Source: Prevotella sp. UBA2456
GTDB taxonomy: Bacteria > Bacteroidota > Bacteroidia > Bacteroidales > Bacteroidaceae
NCBI GenBank assembly: GCA_002342415.1
Contig: DDPY01000007.1
Location: 25,016 to 54,865 of the forward strand
Direction of reading: 5' to 3'
Length of the DNA: 29,850 nt
This document shows, piece after piece, positions 24,091-29,850 of this stretch. The position numbers and the translations under genes are program-made. Positions within the stretch are counted from its first letter, which is position 1, and each line of letters opens with the position of its first letter. The notes below the pieces were generated by a model. That model had not been told where the DNA came from, did no database searches, and saw only the letters and a list, made by a program, of their open reading frames with translations.

Positions 24091-26472
24091 ATGGAAGCAA
24101 ATATGATCAATGCATTTAAGACATTAAACAAGCGAGGCCAGCACAACTGGACAAAGATTGTCTGTTTGGCCGTCGGACTGGCTGCTGGCGTGGTGCTGCT
24201 GGGAAAAGCAGGCTTCGAGCAGTCGTGGGATAATTTCTTTCCGACGAGTGAGCGTATCTACGTGGTCTATGAAGATGTGATCCGTGATGGCGAATACCTG
24301 CACTACTCGCAGACCCCCGGAGCCGTAGCGCCAGGACTGAAGCGCTACTGTCCGCAGGTGGAGGCGGCTACGCGCTATACCTCTTTTGCCTACGACATGC
24401 CCGTCGTGACAGACGATGACAAGCGCGTGCGTACCAATTTTGCCCTCGTGGACAGCTGTTTCTTCGACGTGTTTCCTTTCCGCGTGCTGGCGGGACACCC
24501 GAAGAAGGTGCTCAGCCAGGTGGAGTGCTGCTTGATTCCCCTCTCACTGGCTGAGAAGTTAGCGGGGACCGACAATCCCCTCGGACTCGTCGGCAAGAAG
24601 GTATTTTACAACAAACGAGGCGACTGGGCACTGACCATTGGCGGTATCTATGAAGACATACCCCTGAACTCGAAGTTGCATGGTTTGGAGGTGATGGTGT
24701 CGATGCCCACGATTACAGAAGTGATTTACGACGGGCGCGACAACTGGGTGGGCAATGACCGCTATAAGGCCTACGTCCGACTGGCTGAGGGCACCACTGC
24801 CGACGACCTGAAGCCCCAGATAGAGAAGATGCAGCGCGAGAACCTGCCTGAGGAACAACTGAGGAAAGCCGGTGTTGACCTCGGGTTCTCTGTCGGTCCG
24901 CTGCGCGACTACCATAAGAACGACGAGGACACGCGCCGCATGACATGGATTCTCTCGCTGTTGGCCGTCGTGCTCATCGGCTGTTCCGTGCTCAACTATC
25001 TGCTGCTCGTCATTGGCGGCATCAGCCGCAGGGCGCGCGAGATGGCCGTTCACATGTGCTATGGTGCAACGGCACGCCATATATATTATAAGGTGGTGAG
25101 CGAAAGCACCGTCCACCTGCTGTTGTCGCTGTCACTGGCAGCCCTGTTGCTGCTCCTGGCTAAGGACACGGTAGAGGAACTGGTCGGTGCACCCTTGGCG
25201 GTGCTGCTGACCACAGGCAGCAACGTGTGGTTGATCATGACAGCGTGCATCGTCGTGCTGCTTGTCACGGGCTTTGTGCCAGGCTATATCTATACCCATG
25301 TGCCCGTGTCGGCGGCATTCAAGAACTACAGCCAGAGCCACCGTCTGTGGAAACTGCTGTTGCTGGGCCTGCAGTTTGCCTCGGCCACGTTCCTCATCGT
25401 GCTGCTCTCCGTCGTGGGGCGCCAATATCGGATGATGGTCAACGATGATCCCGGCTACGACTACGCCACGCTTGGCGCGGTGCTGAAAGACGGTGTCAGC
25501 AGTGAGCAATGCCAGTTAGCGATGGAGGAGCTGCGCAAGTTGTCGGGCGTGAAGGGCGTCACGATGGCCTACGCCAATCTGACGGAGCACCAAAGCGGCG
25601 ACAACATTTATCTGCCCGGCAGCGAGCGGGAGAATATGAACATCGCCGACCTCTACTACGTGGGCGACGGCTATTTCGACGTGATGGGCATCCCCATCGT
25701 CTCCGGTCGCACATTCACGGAGCAGGCGGACACACTGCGTGAGGTGATGGTGAGCCGACAGTTTGAAGAGCGCATGAAGCAGATAGCCGGTTGGGACCGT
25801 GCCGTGGGCAAGCAGATTATCTGCACCTCGTTCCAGGGACCTTACACCATCGTTGGCGTGTATGAAGACACTCGCATTGGCAGCATCACCAATCCTGACA
25901 CTCGCCCCAGCCTCTGCTACTATAGCCGCAAGCCCGACCAGATGCACTATCTCTACATCCGCTTCCACTCGATGGAAGGCCTGGAGGAAGCCAACAAACT
26001 GGTGAAGCGGCTGATGACCGACAATCCCGACATTGCCGTCACGCCCTATAGTCAGATGATGACCGAACTCTATACCGATGCCCACCGCTTCCGCACGACG
26101 GTGATGATAGGCGGAGTGGTGGCCCTGCTCATCGCCCTTATCGGACTCATTGGCTATCTGGCAGGCGAGATAGCCCGTAGGCAGAAGGAGATTGCCATCC
26201 GTAAGGTGAACGGTGCACGGACGCGCGACGTGTTGCACCTGTTCTTCACCGACATTCTCCGCGTGGCCCTGCCGGCAGTTTTTATCGGACTTGTAGGGGC
26301 ATGGCTTGTAGCCCGCCTGTGGCTGGAGCAGTTCAGCGAGAAGGCTCCCTTGTCATCCCTGACCTTCGTGGGCTGCGGCTTGCTGGTCATCGTCGTCATC
26401 CTCTCAATAGTGAGCTTCGGCTGCTATCGCGTAGCTACCAGCAATCCCGTGAATTATCTGAAGACAGAATAA
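24091..26472 (+). CDS. FtsX/MacB-type ABC transporter permease
   Basis: 793 residues, inner membrane. N-terminal helix (IVCLAVGLAAGVVLLGKAGF), then a periplasmic MacB-core-like domain (SERIYVVYEDVIRDGEYLHY onward to about 280). A first FtsX block follows with three helices (ILSLLAVVLIGCSVLNYLLL near 290; VHLLLSLSLAALLLLLA; VWLIMTACIVVLLVTGFVPG), then a helix at about 420-440, a second periplasmic domain (about 440-665), and a second FtsX block (VMIGGVVALLIALIGLIGYL; the coupling-type RRQKEIAIRKVNGART; VALPAVFIGLVGAW; final helix). It thus has the duplicated layout common in Bacteroidetes. It pairs with the ATPase at 26736 and probably with a TolC channel, by MacB-like mechanotransmission. Cargo unknown. 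An alternative start is 24103. Confidence 0.92.
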   Translation: MEANMINAFKTLNKRGQHNWTKIVCLAVGLAAGVVLLGKAGFEQSWDNFFPTSERIYVVYEDVIRDGEYLHYSQTPGAVAPGLKRYCPQVEAATRYTSFAYDMPVVTDDDKRVRTNFALVDSCFFDVFPFRVLAGHPKKVLSQVECCLIPLSLAEKLAGTDNPLGLVGKKVFYNKRGDWALTIGGIYEDIPLNSKLHGLEVMVSMPTITEVIYDGRDNWVGNDRYKAYVRLAEGTTADDLKPQIEKMQRENLPEEQLRKAGVDLGFSVGPLRDYHKNDEDTRRMTWILSLLAVVLIGCSVLNYLLLVIGGISRRAREMAVHMCYGATARHIYYKVVSESTVHLLLSLSLAALLLLLAKDTVEELVGAPLAVLLTTGSNVWLIMTACIVVLLVTGFVPGYIYTHVPVSAAFKNYSQSHRLWKLLLLGLQFASATFLIVLLSVVGRQYRMMVNDDPGYDYATLGAVLKDGVSSEQCQLAMEELRKLSGVKGVTMAYANLTEHQSGDNIYLPGSERENMNIADLYYVGDGYFDVMGIPIVSGRTFTEQADTLREVMVSRQFEERMKQIAGWDRAVGKQIICTSFQGPYTIVGVYEDTRIGSITNPDTRPSLCYYSRKPDQMHYLYIRFHSMEGLEEANKLVKRLMTDNPDIAVTPYSQMMTELYTDAHRFRTTVMIGGVVALLIALIGLIGYLAGEIARRQKEIAIRKVNGARTRDVLHLFFTDILRVALPAVFIGLVGAWLVARLWLEQFSEKAPLSSLTFVGCGLLVIVVILSIVSFGCYRVATSNPVNYLKTE

Positions 26473-26649
26473 TATGTATCATTCGCATCGAGTTCAGCTT
26501 CCGTATAGTCATGTACACATCTTGTTTACCTGCTTCATCATTAACTGTCGGGACAACGGGAGTTGCTTGTATGGTCAGACTATGACGGCGGTTAACAAGG
26601 TTAAACCTATGTAGACAGGCAATACCCAGGGCTGGCTCGCTGCGATTCA

Positions 26650-26673
26650 GTGAACGATCTTAAGACAGAATAA
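26650..26673 (+). pseudogene. Relic of the 3' end of a second permease gene
   Basis: The 24 bases at 26650-26673 match the last 24 of the permease gene (26449-26472) at 21 positions and still read VNDLKTE-stop beside VNYLKTE-stop. Upstream, GGCTGGCTCGCTGCG reads WLAA, as in the usual WxAAxxNPVxxLKTE ending of FtsX permeases, but a frameshift separates it from the tail. No further permease sequence survives. The rest of 26473-26735 contains only a 46-codon frame from 26474 without recognisable features. Confidence 0.5.
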
Positions 26674-26692
26674 ATAGCTAAATAACAAAATC

Positions 26693-26735
26693 GTAAATAA
26701 ATAGTAAATCGTAAATCTTTAAATAGTAAATAGTC
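26693..26735 (+). repeat. A/T-rich heptamer repeat (GTAAATC) before the ATPase gene
   Basis: GTAAATA at 26693, GTAAATC at 26704 and 26711, then TTTAAAT and AGTAAAT in 7-nt steps end five bases before the ATG at 26736. No Shine-Dalgarno sequence is seen; the A-rich run may aid translation initiation. Confidence 0.6.
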
Positions 26736-27413
26736 ATGATGATTAAACTTGAAAACATTCAGAAGGTGTTCCGCACGGAAGAGGTGGAAACCGTTGCCCT
26801 CGGGGGCGTATCGTTTGAAGTGAAGAAAGGTGAGTTCGTGGCCATCATGGGACCGTCGGGCTGTGGCAAGTCAACACTGCTCAACATCCTGGGCCTGCTC
26901 GACAATCCTACCGGCGGTAAGTATTGGCTCGACGGACAGGAGGTGGGCACACTGAAGGAGAGCCAGCGCACGGCAGTACGCAAAGGGCAGATAGGCTTCG
27001 TGTTCCAGAGTTTCAACCTCATTGACGAACTCAATGTAGAAGAGAACGTAGAGCTGCCGCTGATCTACCTCGGCGTGCCCAAGAAGGAGCGCAAGACGAG
27101 GGTGGAAGAAGTGCTGCGCCGCATGGCTATCTCGCACCGTGCCCACCACTTCCCGCAGCAGCTTTCGGGAGGACAGCAGCAGCGCGTGGCTATTGCCCGT
27201 GCCGTAGTGATGAATCCGAAGCTCATTCTTGCCGACGAGCCTACGGGTAACCTCGACTCGAAGAACGGCCTCGAGGTGATGCAACTGCTCACCCAGCTGA
27301 ACCAGGAAGGCACCACCGTACTGATGGTGACCCACTCGGAGCGCGATGCCGGCTATGCCCAGCGAATAGTGAACCTGTTCGACGGACAGGTGGTGCCGGA
27401 AGTGAAACTATAA
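26736..27413 (+). CDS. ABC transporter ATPase, MacB/LolD type
   Basis: 225 residues, cytoplasmic face. Walker A GPSGCGKST (39-47), Q-loop in FVFQSFNLIDELNVEENVEL, signature LSGGQQQR (143-150), Walker B LILADEPTGNLDSKNG (163-178) and H-loop MVTHSER are all intact. The NLDSKNG sequence and length place it with MacB/LolD/FtsE-like ATPases that partner FtsX-type permeases. It lies 264 bp after the permease gene with a gene relic and a repeat between them, so co-transcription is likely but the operon may once have been longer. ATG at 26736 or 26739 (MMIKLENIQK). It ends convergently with the histidine kinase gene. Confidence 0.93.
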   Translation: MMIKLENIQKVFRTEEVETVALGGVSFEVKKGEFVAIMGPSGCGKSTLLNILGLLDNPTGGKYWLDGQEVGTLKESQRTAVRKGQIGFVFQSFNLIDELNVEENVELPLIYLGVPKKERKTRVEEVLRRMAISHRAHHFPQQLSGGQQQRVAIARAVVMNPKLILADEPTGNLDSKNGLEVMQLLTQLNQEGTTVLMVTHSERDAGYAQRIVNLFDGQVVPEVKL

Positions 27414-27420
27414 GGACTGT

Positions 27421-27479
27421 CACACAGGATTCGCTGAAGAGCGTTATGGAATAGAAAGGCTCAAGGTGAATCCTGTGTG
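27421..27479. repeat. 12-bp inverted repeat across the ATPase/kinase junction
   Basis: CACACAGGATTC (27421-27432) and GAATCCTGTGTG (27468-27479) are perfect complements 35 nt apart. The right arm and most of the loop lie inside the 3' end of the kinase gene. No T-run follows, so an intrinsic terminator is uncertain, but it could end the ATPase transcript. Confidence 0.6.
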
Positions 27480-28379
27480 GCATTCTGACAGCGGGCTGAC
27501 TCCTGCTGATGCACCTGTCTGTTGCCTTTCAGCCAGTTCGAGCATGCCTCCTTGCTGAATCATCATGCGGCGGCTCAGGGAAAGACCGATACCACTGCCG
27601 CTACGCTTTGTGGTGAAGAACGGGACGAAGATCGACTGGCGGTTCTCGGCAGGGATGGGCAGTCCGTCGTTGCCAATATAAAGGGAAAGGTGACGAGTGG
27701 AAAGTGAGGTTTTTCTCTCTTTGGAGCGTGCGTCACGCAATGATTCCGCTTGCGGGACTATGACCATTTTCGTGGCTTGGGCTTCTACAGCATTCTTTGC
27801 CAGATTCATCAGCACTTGCCGCAGCATGCCGGCATCAGCACGGACAGTCTGGTCGTCAGGGAGAATTATTTCCCATGTCAGTGCTGGATAGGCTTTGCTG
27901 ACATCGTCCAGCAGCGGACGCAGCGGCAGGTCTGTCATCACAGGTTTCTCCAGCTGTGACATCTTGCGATAGTTGGCGACAAACTGGCTCAGATGGCGCG
28001 AGGTGTCGTAGATGGCCTGAATGCCTGGTTCGAGCGGTGTGCCTTTCACATCCTCACGATTCAACATGGACTGGCTGATGCTGGTGATGGGTGCGGTAGC
28101 GTTCATCATCTCGTGGGTCAGCACGCGAGTCAGCCGCTCCCACGACTCCACCTCGCTTTGGTTCACCTGCTGGCGGATGGTGTCGCCCAGCTGGTTCAGT
28201 GTCTGTTGCATGGCGCGTTCGCCAGGCAACAGCCCATCGGTGGGCAGTCGGAAGGTGAAATCACGATTGCGGATGGCCTCCTGCATCAGGTGGGCGCGCA
28301 GTTTCAGCGAGCGTTGCCTGCGAATCATCCAAATGACGAACGCAACCACCCCTACACCTATTATTATAGAGTGAATCAT
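27444..28379 (-). CDS. Sensor histidine kinase without a periplasmic sensor domain
   Basis: 311 residues. ATG at 28379 (MIHSIIIGVGVVAFVIWMIR) is preferred; the TTG upstream lies in a repeat. A single N-terminal helix is followed straight away by cytoplasmic sequence, so there is no periplasmic sensing loop. A short linker (to about 75) leads to the dimerisation/phosphoacceptor region LTHEMMNATAPIT (His89), N-box NLAKNAVEA (Asn196), GNDG (236-239) and TTKRSGSGIGLSLSRRM. The C-terminus carries an extra stretch, RQQTGASAGVSPLSECHTGF, before the usual final strand. It follows the response regulator gene on the same strand and should phosphorylate it. The signal is unknown: sensing in or next to the membrane, or through the ABC permease, is possible. 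Confidence 0.9.
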   Translation of the reverse strand: MIHSIIIGVGVVAFVIWMIRRQRSLKLRAHLMQEAIRNRDFTFRLPTDGLLPGERAMQQTLNQLGDTIRQQVNQSEVESWERLTRVLTHEMMNATAPITSISQSMLNREDVKGTPLEPGIQAIYDTSRHLSQFVANYRKMSQLEKPVMTDLPLRPLLDDVSKAYPALTWEIILPDDQTVRADAGMLRQVLMNLAKNAVEAQATKMVIVPQAESLRDARSKERKTSLSTRHLSLYIGNDGLPIPAENRQSIFVPFFTTKRSGSGIGLSLSRRMMIQQGGMLELAERQQTGASAGVSPLSECHTGFTLSLSIP

Positions 28380-28380
28380 A

Positions 28381-28436
28381 ATGTTCAATCTTCAATGTTC
28401 AATGTTCAATTTTCAATGCTCAATGTTCAATGTCCT
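28381..28436 (-). repeat. Eight-unit 7-bp repeat between regulator and kinase genes
   Basis: On the plus strand the units are ATGTTCA, ATCTTCA, ATGTTCA, ATGTTCA, ATTTTCA, ATGCTCA, ATGTTCA, ATGTCCT in exact register. In the direction of transcription they fill the whole gap between the regulator stop and the kinase start. Same unit as at 5924-5951. Confidence 0.85.
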
Positions 28437-28959
28437 AAAGTCTTTTCATCTTGTTATAGAGTGTCTGTCGGGTGATGCCCAGCAGTTCTGCCGCCTGCGT
28501 GAGATTGCCGTGACAGCGATCGAGCGTACGGCGGATATGCTCCTTCTCCATTTCGTCGAGGGTTACTACCTCGCTCTGCATGTCGAGCACGTCCTTCAGT
28601 TTGCGCACCAGTTCATCGTTGTCCCAGGGTTTGGTGATGAAGTCGGCCGCACCGCTCTTCAGTCCTTTCACGGCCAGCGACACATCAGCGTATGCTGTCA
28701 GCAGTACCACGGGTGTCTGCGGATGCTGCTTGCGGATGGCACGAAGCCAGAAGAGTCCCTCCTGCCCGCTGTTCACTCCAAGGGTGAAGTTCATGTCTAA
28801 GAGCACGATGTCTATCTCCTCCTGAGCCATCGTCTTCAGGATGTCATCAGGCTGGCTCAGTGTTAGGATGCGCTCAAACGTATCGTCCAGCAGGTAGCGC
28901 ATTGCTGTCAGGATAGACGTATTGTCGTCGGCAATCAGTATGGTTCCGTATTTGTTCAT
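28435..28959 (-). CDS. Response regulator, receiver plus Fis-type helix-turn-helix (ActR/RegA-like)
   Basis: 174 residues. ATG at 28959 (MNKYGTILIADDN) with purine-rich AAAGAAAGA upstream; the TTG at 28977 sits in the promoter. Receiver: acidic pair Asp11-Asp12, phospho-acceptor Asp55 (VLLDMNF), Thr88, Lys110 (FITKPWD). After a short linker, residues about 132-174 form a Fis-type HTH (HIRRTLDRCHGNLTQAAELL, GITRQTLYNKMKRL) as in NtrC-family proteins, but the AAA+ sigma-54-activating domain is absent. It should therefore act at ordinary promoters, as RegA/ActR/PrrA do. First gene of the regulator-kinase operon, divergent from tolC; a palindromic site in the shared upstream region suggests autoregulation. 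Confidence 0.92.
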   Translation of the reverse strand: MNKYGTILIADDNTSILTAMRYLLDDTFERILTLSQPDDILKTMAQEEIDIVLLDMNFTLGVNSGQEGLFWLRAIRKQHPQTPVVLLTAYADVSLAVKGLKSGAADFITKPWDNDELVRKLKDVLDMQSEVVTLDEMEKEHIRRTLDRCHGNLTQAAELLGITRQTLYNKMKRL

Positions 28960-28974
28960 TCTTTCTTTTTTCGG

Positions 28975-28982
28975 CAAAGGTA
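28975..28982 (-). promoter_or_regulatory. -7 box of the regulator-kinase operon
   Basis: Minus strand TACCTTTG, 15 bases before the ATG at 28959. The -33 position (about 29002-29006) has no TTG and lies inside half-site TGTCTAAAAATCATAC (28992-29007), so a bound regulator would meet RNA polymerase here. Confidence 0.65.
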
Positions 28983-28991
28983 CGAAGAATA

Positions 28992-29040
28992 TGTCTAAAA
29001 ATCATACAGTGAGGTGTCTAATTTTTAGACGTTCTGCTTC
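28992..29040. promoter_or_regulatory. Bipartite regulator site between regulator and tolC genes
   Basis: TGTCTAAAAATCATAC (28992-29007), 7 nt, TGTCTAATTTTTAGAC (29015-29030), 2 nt, TCTGCTTC (29033-29040). Both 16-mers and the octamer are identical to those at 23975-24023, while the 7-nt spacer differs. The second element is an inverted repeat GTCTAA-TTT-TTAGAC. Confidence 0.85.
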
Positions 29041-29057
29041 TGAGGGTGTTAAAATGC

Positions 29058-29088
29058 TTGCTGATATATAGGGAAAGCCCTATCTTTG
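29058..29088 (+). promoter_or_regulatory. Promoter of the tolC-like gene
   Basis: TTG (29058-29060), 20 nt, TATCTTTG (29081-29088), with the ATG at 29108. There are 27 nt between the palindrome and the TTG, the same as at the permease promoter. Confidence 0.8.
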
Positions 29089-29107
29089 CAGCAAAAACAG
29101 AAGCGAA

Positions 29108-29850
29108 ATGAAACAGTTGATTCTTGGTGTCATCATGTCTTGGTGTGCTGTAGATATACAGGCACAGGAGGGTTGGACGATGCAGCGGTGTATGCAGTAT
29201 GCCGTTGAGCACAACCACGAGGTGAAGCGGGCCGAACTGGAGCTGGACAATAGCCTGGCCAACAAGACAGCAGCCGTAGGGCGGTTCCTGCCTGAGGTGG
29301 GTGCAAGGATCGGTGCGCAGTATAACTTCGGCCGAGCCATCGACCCGGAGACCAACATCTATACCGATGTCAGCACCTTTAATAATGTCTATTCCCTGAG
29401 TGCCTCTCTTCCTGTCTTCGACGGGTTCAGCCGCCTGCATGCCTTGAAAGCCGCCAAGGCCAGCGTACTCATGGGGCATCAGACCTTTCGCCAGAAGCAA
29501 AACCAGACGGCCTTAGCCGTATTGCAGGCTTTTGTCAATGTCGCCTATTATGAGGGCACGGTCCGAATGGCTGGCGAGAAAGTGGAGGAGACCGAACTGC
29601 TGCTCCGTCAGACACGCGTATTAGAAGAGGTGGGCCGCAAGAGTGCTGCCGATGTGGCCCAGGTGGAGTCGCAGCAGGCTGAGGCCGACTACGAACTGAC
29701 CCGCCAGCAAAACCTGCTGGCCTCTGCCCTGCTGGAGTTGAAAAAAGGAATGAACTACCCGCTAACGGACAGCCTGCGGCTCACCATCAACGAGGTTACG
29801 GCTCGTGATGCACGAGATTACGGCTCGTTGCCAACGAGATTACGGCTCGT
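29108..29850 (+). CDS. TolC-family outer-membrane efflux protein, 5' part (runs off window)
   Basis: About 247 residues seen, open to the window edge. A signal peptide (MKQLILGVIMSWCAVDIQAQ) is followed by EGWTMQRCMQYAVEHNHEVK, the standard N-terminus of TolC/OEP proteins. ARIGAQYNFGRAIDPETN and the VYSLSASLPVFDGFSR stretch are typical of Bacteroidetes OEP beta-strand segments. Then come long coiled helices (LAVLQAFVNVAYYEG; VEETELLLRQTRVLEEVGRK; ADVAQVESQQAEADYELTRQ). It would form the outer-membrane duct for an exporter; the adaptor and other parts probably follow outside the window. The ABC permease/ATPase 2-5 kb upstream shares its regulatory site, which links them functionally. The last 60 bases are a repeat that reads through in frame; whether the frame continues cannot be seen. 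Confidence 0.9.
   Translation, partial: MKQLILGVIMSWCAVDIQAQEGWTMQRCMQYAVEHNHEVKRAELELDNSLANKTAAVGRFLPEVGARIGAQYNFGRAIDPETNIYTDVSTFNNVYSLSASLPVFDGFSRLHALKAAKASVLMGHQTFRQKQNQTALAVLQAFVNVAYYEGTVRMAGEKVEETELLLRQTRVLEEVGRKSAADVAQVESQQAEADYELTRQQNLLASALLELKKGMNYPLTDSLRLTINEVTARDARDYGSLPTRLRL
29790..29850 (+). repeat. 22-bp-period palindromic repeat inside the tolC-like gene
   Basis: ACGAGGTTACGGCTCGT (29790), ACGAGATTACGGCTCGT (29812) and again at 29834, separated by 5-nt spacers, the last copy ending at the window edge. Each copy has complementary arms ACGAG/CTCGT. Because 22 is not a multiple of three, each copy is read in a different frame. Confidence 0.85.

Noticed and set aside
26474..26614. 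46-codon frame just after the permease gene
   Set aside because: No recognisable motif, no promoter, and it lies in a region that looks like gene decay.

Overview
The window looks like chromosomal DNA of a Bacteroidales bacterium, most probably of the Prevotella/Segatella type. Evidence: two SusC/SusD outer-membrane uptake pairs, many lipoproteins ending their signal peptide in a Cys box, FtsX-type ABC permeases, and repeated Bacteroidetes-style promoters (TTTG or TTG, 19-20 nt, then TAnnTTTG). No rRNA, tRNA, IS element, phage gene or CRISPR array was seen. The species assignment is inference; no database search was possible.

Layout. 1-2370: 3' part of alaS (alanyl-tRNA synthetase), ending convergently on a periplasmic thioredoxin-alpha/beta-hydrolase fusion (2421-3743, minus), with a perfect hairpin terminator between them. 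3782-4293: about 500 bp without a convincing gene, holding an orphan consensus promoter and GTAGGAGT repeats. 4353-6462: a HerA-like ATPase (DUF853/YjgR type) followed by a small TlpA-like thioredoxin. 6560-13959 (minus): an uptake operon read as SusC, SusD, zinc metallohydrolase lipoprotein, DUF4302 lipoprotein. Divergent from it is a secreted M6 metalloprotease (14160-15941), so this section looks like a protein/peptide foraging locus. 15990-16459: an intergenic region with a 22-bp palindromic tandem repeat, a small terminator, a promoter and a structured leader for the second uptake operon (SusC, SusD, lipoprotein; 16460-22403). 22428-22790: terminator, candidate small RNA on the minus strand and a perfect inverted repeat. 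22796-23878: a YqeK-type HD phosphohydrolase fused to a tyrosine-phosphatase-like domain that lacks its catalytic loop.

23975-29850: an exporter/two-component module. It has an FtsX/MacB permease and its ATPase (plus strand), a response regulator and histidine kinase (minus strand, RR first), and a TolC-family channel running off the right edge. The permease promoter and the tolC promoter carry the same bipartite site, TGTCTAAAAATCATAC, 7 nt, TGTCTAATTTTTAGAC, each exactly 27 nt upstream of the -33 TTG, and each followed by TTG, 20 nt, TAnCTTTG. The copy at tolC also sits on the upstream part of the response-regulator promoter. The simplest reading is that the Fis-type regulator controls its own expression, the TolC channel and the ABC transporter through one site. 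This shared geometry is the strongest regulatory signal in the window.

Smaller themes are A/T-rich 7-bp repeats placed just before start codons inside operons (three loci), two unrelated 22-bp-period palindromic arrays (one inside the tolC reading frame at the window edge), and promoters so close to the start codon that the transcripts should be nearly leaderless.
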